Positions 7,435-15,604 of a stretch of 30,928 bases of DNA are shown here, in pieces. Position 1 is the stretch's first letter. Each line of letters opens with the position of its first letter. The DNA comes from CAYZYO01 sp964482585 (GTDB taxonomy: Bacteria; Bacillota; Syntrophomonadia; Syntrophomonadales; Syntrophomonadaceae). The stretch covers positions 1 to 30,928 of the forward strand of contig CAYZYO010000004.1 in assembly GCA_964482585.1 (NCBI GenBank). The letters run 5' to 3'. The notes beneath the pieces are model-generated. The model made no database searches, had not been told where the DNA came from, and worked only from the letters and a program-made list of their open reading frames with translations. The translations under genes were made by a program, and so were the position numbers.

Positions 7435-8268
7435 TTACCATTCAGGTGGAAGCTTTTTTAACTGGGCCAGGTTATACACCGGGCCATCCAGGCAAACGTA
7501 TTCACTGCCAATATTACATCTTCCACACTTACCTATACCGCACTTCATTCTCATTTCCAGAGTAGTAATCACCTGTTCATCACTATACCCCATTTTTTCA
7601 AGGGCCTTTAACACAAATTTGATCATAATTGGTGGTCCACAGGTTATCGCAATCTTCCCTTTAGGATCAGGATTAATCTCTTCCAAGTAAGATGGTACAA
7701 AACCAACATTTCCATCCCAACCTTCTTCGGGATTATCAATAGTTACGTATACCTCGGCATCCTTTTCCTTAGGCCATTTATCAAAAAGCTCATCTTTAAA
7801 ACAAAGGTCATCATAACTGCGACTACCGTATAATATCTGAATCTTTCCATAATCTTCCCGGTGTTTAAAACAATATTTGATAAATGAACGTACTGGAGCC
7901 AACCCAATACCCCCGGCAATAAAAAGCATATCTTTTCCCTTACATTCATCAACCGGGAATCCATTTCCATAGGGCCCCCTGACTCCAATTTTTTGACCGA
8001 TCTCTATCCGGTGCAGTTCATCTGTCATAAGGCCAACCCTCTTAATAGCAAATTGCAGGTATTCCTGATCTTCCTGCCAGGAAACGGAAAACATACCTTC
8101 GCCAACCGGAAGCAGAGAAACCATTGCCAGCTGACCGGGCATAACATTAAAGGGAACTCCATTTTCATTTTTTACAAAGAAGCTTTTTACATCGGATGTT
8201 TCATCTTTTATATCAATTACTTTAACCACTCCCGGTACCAGTGGATTTTCACAATTACCATTATGCAT
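7435..8268 (-). CDS. floxA: FloxA-like FAD/NAD(P)H-binding subunit with [2Fe-2S]
   Basis: A 277-residue flavoprotein of the ferredoxin-NADP reductase / dihydroorotate dehydrogenase electron-transfer fold, close to sulfhydrogenase gamma subunits. An FAD region (FNVMPGQLAMVSLLPVGEG, then MFSVSW) is followed by the NAD(P)-binding AGGIGLAPVRSFI and a C-terminal [2Fe-2S] motif CGIGKCGRC...C (C-x4-C-x2-C-x7-C). It should exchange electrons between NAD(P)H and the Fe-S chain of the Hdr-Flox complex. ATG 8268 is chosen: AAGGAGG lies nine bases upstream, and the frame to 8292 has none. It overlaps the end of floxB by eight bases, implying coupled translation. It is the last gene of the operon. Symbol is by domain content and gene order. 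Confidence 0.88.
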   Translation of the reverse strand: MHNGNCENPLVPGVVKVIDIKDETSDVKSFFVKNENGVPFNVMPGQLAMVSLLPVGEGMFSVSWQEDQEYLQFAIKRVGLMTDELHRIEIGQKIGVRGPYGNGFPVDECKGKDMLFIAGGIGLAPVRSFIKYCFKHREDYGKIQILYGSRSYDDLCFKDELFDKWPKEKDAEVYVTIDNPEEGWDGNVGFVPSYLEEINPDPKGKIAITCGPPIMIKFVLKALEKMGYSDEQVITTLEMRMKCGIGKCGRCNIGSEYVCLDGPVYNLAQLKKLPPEW

Positions 8269-9280
8269 CCGTATCCGCCTCCTTAATTTCACTGATAATC
8301 TCGGCTATGCTTATCCCAGCAGGACAGGCTGCAATACAGCGCCCACAACCGGTACAAAGTGGTTTGCCATATCTTTCATTAAAGAATTCCAGTTTGTGCA
8401 GAAAACGGTTTCTAAATCTTTCCTTAACATCTCCACGGGGATTATGTCCTCCTGCCATCTGCGTATATTCACTATACATACAGGAGTCCCAGCAGCGGAA
8501 ACGATATCCTTGATTACCCCTGGTTTTTACCTGGATATCAAAACAGTAACAGCTGGGACATACATAGGTACATATCCCACAGCTCTGGCATGTTTGGGAT
8601 AATCTATCCCAAATAGGATGCTCAAACATGTTTTTTAACTTTTCCGCAACACCATTATAATCAACTATCGTATTAAAACTCTTCAACTCAGGTAATTTAA
8701 CTTCCCGGGATTCTAATAATCCTGATATTGTCCCGGTTACTTTTTCTCCTTTACTGCTGAGAGCTTCCCATATATAAGCATCACCTGTATCACGTATTAT
8801 TACATCGGCCGCAGCCGGATCAGTAGGATTAATCCCCATTGATGTACAAAAACAGTTTTGTCCCGGCTCATAGCAAGCATTGGCTATAATAACAGTATTT
8901 TCTCTTCTGCTTTTATAAAGAGTATCTTCATAACCCCGGGTTAAAAAAACGTCATCAAAGCGTTCTATAGCGGCTGCATCACAGGCCCTGGTTCCGAAAA
9001 TAATAGTAGCCTTCGAATCTTCATAGGTGCCAGTAATCTCTATCCCTTCCCCTTCTTCTTTGAAAGAATACATTTTCTCTGTTTGGGGAAAAAGCACATT
9101 TTTAGGGGGTAATAATACATTCAAGGCATCAAGCATTAATGTATCCTGTTCCTTATCAAAGGTTTTCCATGAATAAAACCCGCTTTGGGCAGTTCCCTTT
9201 TTTACCGGAAGAAATACTTCTGCTGTCCCGGCCAGTTTATCTAAAGCATTCTCTAATCTTTTCTTATCTAATATCTGCAT
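8261..9280 (-). CDS. floxB: FloxB-like [4Fe-4S] protein (AsrA/HydB type)
   Basis: A 339-residue iron-sulfur protein like sulfhydrogenase beta and anaerobic sulfite reductase A subunits. The N-terminal two thirds contain GTRACDAAAIERFDDVF and NCFCTSMG, the former typical of this family. Two C-terminal [4Fe-4S] motifs are visible: CQSCGICTYVCPSCYCF and CTGCGRCIAACPAG. It would relay electrons between FloxA and FloxC/MvhD. GGGGGTGGAAAG precedes ATG 9280. It begins 11 bases after floxC and its stop overlaps floxA. The alternative name, sulfite reductase subunit A, is unlikely because no siroheme subunit is nearby. Confidence 0.85.
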   Translation of the reverse strand: MQILDKKRLENALDKLAGTAEVFLPVKKGTAQSGFYSWKTFDKEQDTLMLDALNVLLPPKNVLFPQTEKMYSFKEEGEGIEITGTYEDSKATIIFGTRACDAAAIERFDDVFLTRGYEDTLYKSRRENTVIIANACYEPGQNCFCTSMGINPTDPAAADVIIRDTGDAYIWEALSSKGEKVTGTISGLLESREVKLPELKSFNTIVDYNGVAEKLKNMFEHPIWDRLSQTCQSCGICTYVCPSCYCFDIQVKTRGNQGYRFRCWDSCMYSEYTQMAGGHNPRGDVKERFRNRFLHKLEFFNERYGKPLCTGCGRCIAACPAGISIAEIISEIKEADTDA

Positions 9281-9291
9281 CTTTCCACCCC

Positions 9292-10200
9292 CTAAATAAA
9301 GTTATCCGGGTCATCTTCTTTATAAACACTTAACGGTGGTATTGCCCCCTCTATATACTGCATCCCGGCTTCATAAGGCCCAAAAAATTCGTTAACATCC
9401 TTTATCAGCTTCTGGTTTATTAACATAAGCGGGATATTTACCGGGCAAACTCTTTCACACTCACCACATTCAATACAACGTCCAGCCATGTGGGAGGCTT
9501 TTACCAGATGATACATCAGGTTATCACTTACACTGGTTTCTCTGCCAACCCACTGCGGCTTCATTTCATCAAATATACAGCCGCGGCAGTTGCAGGCTAC
9601 ACAAACCTGACGACAGGCATAACAGCGTATACATTGAGAAAGGGTACTTTCAAAAAATTTGTACCTTTCATCAGGAGACATGTTCTCAATCTCAATTACT
9701 TGCGCGAACCTTTCGCCCTTCTGATTAGGCTCTTGAGGTTCACCTAATATTTCATCATATATTACCGGGTTAGGTTCAATACAGGCCAAACATTTAGCTG
9801 CCAGGCCGTCTGTTGTTTCTATTTGTTCGGTTAAACCAGAATGGTCTTTCATCGCCTTAAGCGGATCCTTCATTCCCGGACAGCATACTCCTATAATATA
9901 AAGCCGTTCACGTTCAATCTGCTGATCTTCCAGCAACCTTACAATCCCCCGGGAATCACATCCTTTTACTACTATCCCGATTTTTTCTTTACCATCCCGG
10001 AATTTTAAAAGGTAATTTGATAGGACATGAATAGAATATTCATCAAACACTATATTATTAACATCTTCAATACTTTTAGCAATATAAGGTTTTGTCTGGT
10101 AATCAACATTCCCTTTTCTCCAGGCGATAAATATATCAACTTGCCCATCATTAAAAAGTCTGGAAGCTATTTCTCTAATCTTATTACCAATTTCTTTCAT
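9292..10200 (-). CDS. floxC: FloxC-like [4Fe-4S] protein (FrhB/FdhB-like)
   Basis: A 302-residue protein. The N-terminal portion has VVKGCDSRGIVRLL and IIGVCCPGMKD, as in the coenzyme F420 hydrogenase/dehydrogenase beta-like group, and CLACIEPNPVIYDEILG. The C-terminal half carries Cys-rich binding sites: CIRCYACRQVCVACNCRGC and CIECGECERVCP, enough for two [4Fe-4S] clusters. Flavin binding is possible from the family but no residues settle it. The start ATG overlaps the mvhD stop (TAATG), which fits translational coupling and one complex. It is the electron link between FloxB and MvhD by inference. Confidence 0.8.
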   Translation of the reverse strand: MKEIGNKIREIASRLFNDGQVDIFIAWRKGNVDYQTKPYIAKSIEDVNNIVFDEYSIHVLSNYLLKFRDGKEKIGIVVKGCDSRGIVRLLEDQQIERERLYIIGVCCPGMKDPLKAMKDHSGLTEQIETTDGLAAKCLACIEPNPVIYDEILGEPQEPNQKGERFAQVIEIENMSPDERYKFFESTLSQCIRCYACRQVCVACNCRGCIFDEMKPQWVGRETSVSDNLMYHLVKASHMAGRCIECGECERVCPVNIPLMLINQKLIKDVNEFFGPYEAGMQYIEGAIPPLSVYKEDDPDNFI

Positions 10201-10631
10201 TATGCATCCCTCAACTTTCTGTTAGGACCAAGTTTATTAACATCCTCAACCAGCTTTTCCATGGTCTCCTGAAATTTAATTCCTTCGGCTCCTGATATCC
10301 AGGCAGTTTTGTATCTTTCAGGTTCTATCCCAATAAACTGCATAAGGCTTTTCATTATAGTATGCCGGCGGCGTTGATAGTAATTGCCACTACCATAGTG
10401 GCATTCACCTGGATGTCACCCGGAAAGTAATACCCCGTCTGCTCCCCGGTTAAATGCTCTTAACACCAGCATAGGATCCATACGTCCCGAACATGGGGTT
10501 CTAATTATTCTAACTTCAGCAGGATATTCCAAATGATTTAGACCGGCCAGATCCGCTGCTGCATAAGTACACCAGTTGCAGGCAAATACAATTATCTTTG
10601 GTTCCCACCCTTTTGCATTTTCTATAGACAT
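10200..10631 (-). CDS. mvhD: MvhD/FloxD-like [2Fe-2S] selenoprotein, Sec at in-frame UGA
   Basis: A 143-residue protein if the UGA at 10418-10416 is read as selenocysteine (residue 72). Upstream: CNWCTYAAADLAG and IIRTPCSGRMDP, hallmarks of MvhD. Downstream the same frame continues with HPGECHYGSGNYYQRRR and 60 further residues ending SGAEGIKF...KLRDA at TAA 10202. In MvhD the site is GCHPGDCHY, so UGA replaces exactly the conserved Cys, as known for archaeal VhuD. An 8-bp hairpin starts 12 bases after the UGA. MvhD joins HdrA to its electron donor module. Start ATG overlaps the hdrA stop by ten bases. A naive gene caller gives a 71-residue fragment. Confidence 0.92.
10385..10403 (-). promoter_or_regulatory. 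SECIS-like hairpin of mvhD
   Basis: On the minus strand TGCCACTA and TAGTGGCA form a perfect 8-bp stem around a TGG loop, 12 bases after the UGA; the loop begins at +21. Bacterial SECIS elements sit immediately downstream within the coding frame, with a G in the apical loop 16-37 bases from the UGA; this fits. Confidence 0.8.
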
Positions 10632-12607
10632 AGTGCATCCACCTCCGCTACAAGTTGTTCACTGGTAAATCCTTTCAGGCTTAAGGCCTGAGTCCTACAA
10701 GCCGGGATACAGGCCCCACATCCCTGGCATAGACTGCTGTTCACTTCAGCTACCCTCCGGGTAAAAGTACCATGATGTCCTCTCTGTTCAATCTCTTTCA
10801 AAGAAATAGCATTATATGGACATATGGGAACACAGAATCCACAACCTGAACATTTATTTATATCAACTACAGATATCATGGGCTCAGTTGCCAATTCAGT
10901 CTTGGAGAACACTCCACATACCTTTACTGCAGAAGCACTGGCCTGGGCAACAGTATCCGGTATATCTTTAGGACCTTGACAGCATCCGGCCAGGTATACC
11001 CCGGCAGCAAAAGTCTCCACCGGCTGTAACTTGGGATGAGCTTCCTGGTAAAATCCATCTTTATCAACGGAAAAACCAACACGTTTAGCCAGTTCTACTG
11101 CCCCTTCAGATGGAACCATGGCAGTTGCTAACACTACTAGATCAGCTTCCACCTCGATAGGCATTCCCAAAAGGGTATCTTCGGATTTCAATACCAGCCT
11201 GTCACCTGCAGGATATATTTTACTTACTCTGCCCCTTATATATTTAGCCCCGGCATTTAGTGAACGCTGGTAGAATTCTTCATAGTTTTTACCGGCTGCA
11301 CGCACATCCATGTAAAATACATAGGCTTCGCTATCAGGCATTTTATCCTTTACCTGGTAGGCATGTTTGGCGGTATACATACAGCACGCCCGGGAACAAT
11401 AGCTTTTCCCTTTAGTATCATCTCTGGAACCCACACATTTGATAAATGCCACACTTGAAGGCTCTTTCCCATCCGATGGCCTTTGTATCTTACCCCCGGT
11501 TGGTCCACCGGCACTAACCAGCCTTTCAAAATGCAGGCTGGAGATTACATCAGGATATTTGCCATATCCATATTCTCCATACACTTCTTCCCATTTAAAA
11601 AGATCGTAACCGGTTGCCATTACAATGGCACCGACTTCCTTCGTTATATATTCATCTTTATCATCAAACCTAATAGCTTCAGTTGGACAAACCTTTTCAC
11701 AAATCCCGCATTTATCCTTGGTTAATTTCAAACAGCTGTCAGCATCTATATACGGCTTGCCCGGAACCGCCTGGGGAAATACCTTATGGATGGCAGTTCT
11801 TAACCCCAGGTCCAGGTTAAACTCATCTTTTATTTTCTTGGTGGGACATTTTTCTATACAGGTTCCGCAACCGGTACATAGATCCCAATCAACATACTTT
11901 GCTTTCTTTTTTATGGTAATCGCAAAATTGCCTATATACCCATTAACAGCAGTAACTTCAGCATAGGTTATCAATTCAATGTTAGGATGCTGCGCCACAG
12001 CAACCGTCTTGGGGGTGCCAATTCAGGCGGCACAATCCATAGTAGGAAAGGTTTTATCAAGCTGGGTCATCTTTCCTCCAATGCTGGCTTCCTTTTCAAC
12101 TAAAACTACCGGGTACCCGGCTTCGGCTATATCTAAGGCCGCCTGCATCCCGGCAATTCCACCACCTACAACCAGTGCTTTTTTGGTTATAGGTATCGTG
12201 GAAATCTCCAGCGGCTGGTTTTTTAGCACCTTGTTAACGGCCATACGCACCAGCCCTAACGCCTTTTGGGTCGCTTTTTCTTTATCAGGGTGTACCCAGG
12301 AATCCTGTTCCCTTATGTTCACCATTTCAAACAGGTACCCGTTTAACCCTCCTGCTTCAACTGCTTTACGGAATGTATTCTCATGCATACGCGGTGAACA
12401 GGATGCAACAACTACCTGCTCAAGTTTTTGCTCCTTAATAGAATTTCTGATAAGTTCCTGTCCCGGATCTGAACACATGTATTTGTACGTCGTAGCAAAA
12501 ACCACGCCGGGAATTTTTCTGGCTGCTTGAGCTACTTTCTCAGTATCGACTACCGAAGCGATATTGGTCCCGCAATCACATACAAATACACCTACCCGTT
12601 TTTTCAT
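10622..12607 (-). CDS. hdrA: HdrA-like bifurcating flavoprotein, selenoprotein (in-frame UGA)
   Basis: A 661-residue protein if UGA 12025-12023 is selenocysteine (residue 195). Parts in order: N-terminal domain (VGVFVCDCGTNIA), FAD Rossmann motif VVGGGIAGMQAA, the PTMDCAA-U-IGTPK site, a [4Fe-4S] insertion (CTGCGTCIEKCP, CGICEKVCP), the thioredoxin-reductase-like body, and a C-terminal ferredoxin pair (CSGCGFCVPICP, CQGCGACIPAC). HdrA normally has Cys at the UGA position (DCSxCI), and Sec-containing HdrA is established in methanogens. HdrA carries the bifurcating FAD. ATG 12607 is preferred (AAGGGGG eight bases upstream, and family proteins begin MKRIGVFVC); 12643 is an alternative start with a weak site. 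Without Sec, callers split it into 12643-12023 and 11998-10622. Confidence 0.93.
11985..12005 (-). promoter_or_regulatory. SECIS-like hairpin of hdrA
   Basis: On the minus strand GGTTGCTG and CAGCATCC pair (five continuous pairs, one mismatch, two more) around loop TGGCG. The stem begins 17 bases and the loop about 25 bases after the UGA at 12023, with G second in the loop. It is weaker than the mvhD element but has the right position and shape. Confidence 0.65.
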
Positions 12608-12661
12608 TCCTCCGTCCCCCTTAAACGCTTCGCTTAATTTCATATACTCTTGATCATCAAG

Positions 12662-13843
12662 TTAATTAGAATCAACCTGTTTTTGCTGTTTTTTTTGCTC
12701 TACTGTAATAAATGCCTCCGCGGCTTTTTTCGCTTTTTCTATGTCAGTAACCATAAGTTCAGCTAATTTACTGATTTTTTTATCATCATTATTTATAATT
12801 CCAGCAAGTATTTTGGCTTTTTCTTCATCTGGTATAATTCTGGCTACAACCTTTTCGGGATTTTTTTCTAAGCCTTTCTTAATAGCATTAATTTTTTTAG
12901 ATAAGGCTTCCTGATCCTCTTTAACAGCAGCTTTCTGACCGGTTTTTTTACTCTTTTGTTCTTCCATCTGCGCTGCTTTTTCCGGAAGAGTCTTAAGATA
13001 TTTAACTGCTTCCACAAAGTGCCGGTTAGTGCCAATCGCTTCAGGTGATTCACCACCAGCATATGCTACTAACTCAGTTACATAGTATACCGGTATATTA
13101 AATTCTGTATTAAACATTTTTTCTACTGCTTCCTGACGCATATCCAGGTTCATATGACAAACCGGGCAGGCAGTTACTATACAATCTGCCCCGGCTGCTT
13201 TCGCATTTTTAAGAACTTCATAGATCATTTTTTTGCCCACATCTGGTCTGGAAGTCGCCAGGGCTGCTCCACAGCACTCAGTTTTATGCGACCAATCTAA
13301 AACCTCGGCACCCAGGGCTTTAACTATTTGATCCATCGTCTGGGGATCTTCTGTATCATCAAAACCGGTATGCTCAACCGGTCTAACCAGAAGACAGCCA
13401 TAATAACATACCGCTTTCATCCCTTTTAACGACCGGGTAACCTTTTGACTGATTTTAGCAACACCTATTTTATTTACTAAAAATTCCAGTATAGATAAGG
13501 TCCGATTATCTGCACTGTATTCCATCTCAATTATCTTTTGTATCTTTTGTCTTATATCACTGTCATGACGAACAGCAACTTCAGCAGCTTTAAAGCGATT
13601 GTAACAAGCAGCACAGGGAGCAAGGATATCAAGTCCCATTTTTTCCGCAATAGCAAGGTTTCTCGCCGGTAAGGCCAGGGAAAGCATTTTATTAGTATTA
13701 TGGGCTGAGGTTGCTCCACAGCAGTTCCAATCTTCTATTTCAACCAGTTCTACTCCCAGCAGCTTGCAGGTTTGCTTAGTTGAAAGACCATATTCTATTG
13801 CAGTGCTGTCTAAAGAGCATCCTGGATAGTATGCTAACCTCAT
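12662..13843 (-). CDS. hdrB: HdrB-like subunit with two CCG domains and long charged tail
   Basis: A 393-residue protein. Two Cys-rich CCG domains are visible: an initial PGCS with CCGATSAHN and APCAACY (to about residue 85), and YGCLLVRP with CCGAALATS and TACPVCHMN (about 150-235). In HdrB these bind the non-cubane [4Fe-4S] clusters that reduce the disulfide. Family proteins are about 290-300 residues; here a further ~100-residue tail is rich in Lys, Glu, Ala and Gln, with predicted helix and no Cys. HdrB from bacteria without coenzyme M/B has an unknown physiological acceptor. AGGAGG-like site GGGAGGTG precedes ATG; hdrC ends two bases before. A 54-base gap separates it from hdrA. Confidence 0.92.
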   Translation of the reverse strand: MRLAYYPGCSLDSTAIEYGLSTKQTCKLLGVELVEIEDWNCCGATSAHNTNKMLSLALPARNLAIAEKMGLDILAPCAACYNRFKAAEVAVRHDSDIRQKIQKIIEMEYSADNRTLSILEFLVNKIGVAKISQKVTRSLKGMKAVCYYGCLLVRPVEHTGFDDTEDPQTMDQIVKALGAEVLDWSHKTECCGAALATSRPDVGKKMIYEVLKNAKAAGADCIVTACPVCHMNLDMRQEAVEKMFNTEFNIPVYYVTELVAYAGGESPEAIGTNRHFVEAVKYLKTLPEKAAQMEEQKSKKTGQKAAVKEDQEALSKKINAIKKGLEKNPEKVVARIIPDEEKAKILAGIINNDDKKISKLAELMVTDIEKAKKAAEAFITVEQKKQQKQVDSN

Positions 13844-13845
13844 TA

Positions 13846-14415
13846 TTATTCACCTCCCATTTCCTCTACCCGTTGAAATATTCTTTTTACCTCATCTTTA
13901 CCTAGTATTATCTCGGGAAATGGCGATACCTTACCTCTTTTCATCATAGGTATCCCCAATTCAGCATCTTTTAAGAATTGTCGGGTTAGAATATTGTGAT
14001 ACATTAAGATTCCAGCCTCGAAACTCCTGCCAAAATTTTCTACAAACCAGAGGAACCCCTTATTAAATACGGCAACTTTTTTATCGTTTATTTTATTTTG
14101 CTTAAGCGCTTCCCTGCGAAGAGCATCCATTAATGATGCAATATCAACTCCCCGTGGGCATCTGGCAGAACATGTTTCACAGGTTGCACAAATCCATATA
14201 CTTTCAACTTCGAGTGCTTTTTGAACCATTCCTAACTGCAGCAGCCGTATTACCTGTCTTGGTGTATAATCCATGGCAAATGCAGCAGGACATCCAGCCG
14301 TACATTTACCACACTGGTAGCATAAATTAATACTTGTCCCTGCTTCCTCTTCTATTTTAGACAGCAAGGCCTTATCTTTTTCGCTAACCGGAGTTAATTT
14401 TACCGCGTTTCCCAC
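13846..14415 (-). CDS. hdrC: HdrC-like [4Fe-4S] subunit
   Basis: A 189-residue ferredoxin-like protein and first gene of the operon. Two [4Fe-4S] motifs are separated as in HdrC: CYQCGKCTAGCPAAF and CATCETCSARCPRG. It conducts electrons from HdrA to HdrB. Start choice: GTG 14415 lies eight bases after AAGGAG and gives the expected N-terminus (VGNAVKLTPV); TTG 14442 in the same frame would add nine residues without a better site. The C-terminus (about 120-180) is helical. hdrB follows after two bases. No b-type cytochrome (HdrE/DsrM type) is present, so the complex is the soluble kind. Confidence 0.92.
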   Translation of the reverse strand: MGNAVKLTPVSEKDKALLSKIEEEAGTSINLCYQCGKCTAGCPAAFAMDYTPRQVIRLLQLGMVQKALEVESIWICATCETCSARCPRGVDIASLMDALRREALKQNKINDKKVAVFNKGFLWFVENFGRSFEAGILMYHNILTRQFLKDAELGIPMMKRGKVSPFPEIILGKDEVKRIFQRVEEMGGE

Positions 14416-14738
14416 AACAATCTCTCCTTCCCTTCCCGGCAATGCATATAGCTTTTACAATTTATTTCCATAATTAAATAGATTATTATTTCTTTTACAA
14501 GAAAGAAGTATTTTGTAGCGAAATTTGTAATCTTTTCGAATAAGTTTTGTATATAATATTTCAATTCAGTAAGAATAAACGTATAGAATACATTATAATA
14601 CAAATATGTCTCATGTTTTTGTTAATAATTTGTTAATACACATCATTGAAACCTAATTATACATGATAAGCATATGCTAATTTTTTATATAAAGCATAAC
14701 ACTTTAATATTTTATTAAAACACTTAATAATAAACCAT
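14416..14738. other. Upstream region of the hdr-flox operon
   Basis: About 320 AT-rich bases separate the HAD gene from hdrC, both on the minus strand. It should hold the operon promoter; TATAAT-like boxes occur (for example the minus-strand TATAAT within 14595-14605) but no good -35 partner. A palindrome TTTCTT-GTAA-AAGAAA (minus strand, about 14490-14505) and a direct repeat TTGTTAA at 14620-14636 could bind regulators. The frame at 14400-14603 is not a likely gene. Confidence 0.4.
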
Positions 14739-15212
14739 TTATGATCTTAGGGTGGCAGCTATACGTATCGGATTCACCAATAAATCGAGGGCATCTATAA
14801 TATTCTTTACTGCTATATCTGAATTCAACAAGGCCTCTGTACAGCACCCTTCGGTTCCTATAATTATAATAGATAGTTCTGCTGTTTTAAGCATTAATCG
14901 ATCATTATAGCCATTACCTATAGCAACAGTCTTTTTCGGATCCAGGGCTTTTAAAAAAGTATGCTTGTCTAAGCCTCCATTTTCGCCACTTACTGTAATC
15001 ATTTTTATTCCCAACTCATCTGCAACCTGTTTACCTGAACCATAGGTGTCAGAAGTAAGTAAAATAATTTCCAGCCTTTCGCTTAAATATTTAATCCTTG
15101 GCAATACTCCCTCTATTAAGACCCCCCCTGTAGTTAGAGTTCCGTTTAAATCTATCAGTAAATATCTTAAATGCATCTCAATATTTCTACCAGGTATAGT
15201 TAAATCAATCAT
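14739..15212 (-). CDS. HAD-superfamily protein, soluble P-type-ATPase-like
   Basis: A 157-residue HAD-fold protein without cap domain. Motif I is LLIDLNGTLT (about residues 18-27), motif II ILLTSD, motif III Lys probably in LDKHTF or DPKKT, and motif IV AIGNGYNDRLML. The second acidic residue of classical phosphatases (DxD) is Asn here (DxN), as in the COG4087 'soluble P-type ATPase' group, whose substrate is not known to me. The ending SDIAVKNIIDALDLL also recalls the hinge domain of P-type ATPases. The start has GGAGG seven bases upstream. It is a lone gene upstream of hdrC with a 323-base gap; a functional tie is not supported. Confidence 0.82.
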   Translation of the reverse strand: MIDLTIPGRNIEMHLRYLLIDLNGTLTTGGVLIEGVLPRIKYLSERLEIILLTSDTYGSGKQVADELGIKMITVSGENGGLDKHTFLKALDPKKTVAIGNGYNDRLMLKTAELSIIIIGTEGCCTEALLNSDIAVKNIIDALDLLVNPIRIAATLRS

Positions 15213-15350
15213 TTATAGACCTCCAAAGGGTTAATACTTAAAGAAATTATGACCCACTCTTTATCATGCAACTAATTTCTATAGGGTTCAATATAAAAAT
15301 TTTAAAAGTTTTTGTATATTATTCATAATTCAACAAATACTATATATAGA

Positions 15351-15455
15351 GCCAGTAATATTGATCCGGTATACTAAGTTAATCTCTTTTTAAAGAGATG
15401 TCTTTACAGCCATTTACCGGGGTATTCCATTATGGATTACAGCAATATTACTGGC
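15351..15455. repeat. Inverted-repeat element A with internal hairpins
   Basis: GCCAGTAATATTG (15351-15363) pairs perfectly over 13 bp with 15443-15455. Nested inside are CCGGTA/TACCGG (15366-15371 with 15415-15420) enclosing ATCTCTTT/AAAGAGAT (15382-15399), then a TCCA-TTA-TGGA hairpin (15426-15436). On the plus strand CTTTT follows. This is a branched four-helix structure, either a structured RNA or a small mobile palindromic element. Not a family I recognise. Confidence 0.65.
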
Positions 15456-15515
15456 CTTTTAAATTAAATTAATTTTTGGGTATAAAATTATTAAAGCTGA
15501 GAATAATATAATTAG

Positions 15516-15596
15516 AAACCGGTAAATTAATGAGTCCCTTATTAAAAGGATAAATCTTATTAAACTAGCCAATTATTGTGCTTAAATTACCGGTTT
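15516..15596. repeat. Inverted-repeat element B
   Basis: AAACCGGTAA (15516-15525) pairs with 15587-15596, followed inward by one mismatch and a TTAA/TTAA pairing. The core is AT-rich with weak inner pairing. It is the second of three consecutive palindromic units before the Hsp70 operon. Confidence 0.55.
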
Positions 15597-15604
15597 TCTA
15601 TAAA

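Noticed and set aside
10416..10418. UGA as a true stop, making mvhD a pseudogene
   Set aside because: The frame stays open, the site is the family Cys and a SECIS-like hairpin follows; a second gene in the operon has the same arrangement.
11998..12025. Separate gene or frameshift splitting hdrA
   Set aside because: No frame change is needed; only the single UGA interrupts otherwise continuous HdrA homology.
14400..14603. 67-codon frame upstream of hdrC
   Set aside because: It overlaps the hdrC start in another frame and has no start signal of its own.
14615..14640. Rex-type redox operator before hdrC
   Set aside because: Two TTGTTAA half-sites occur but as a direct repeat, not the inverted TTGTTAA-N4-TTAACAA of Rex sites.
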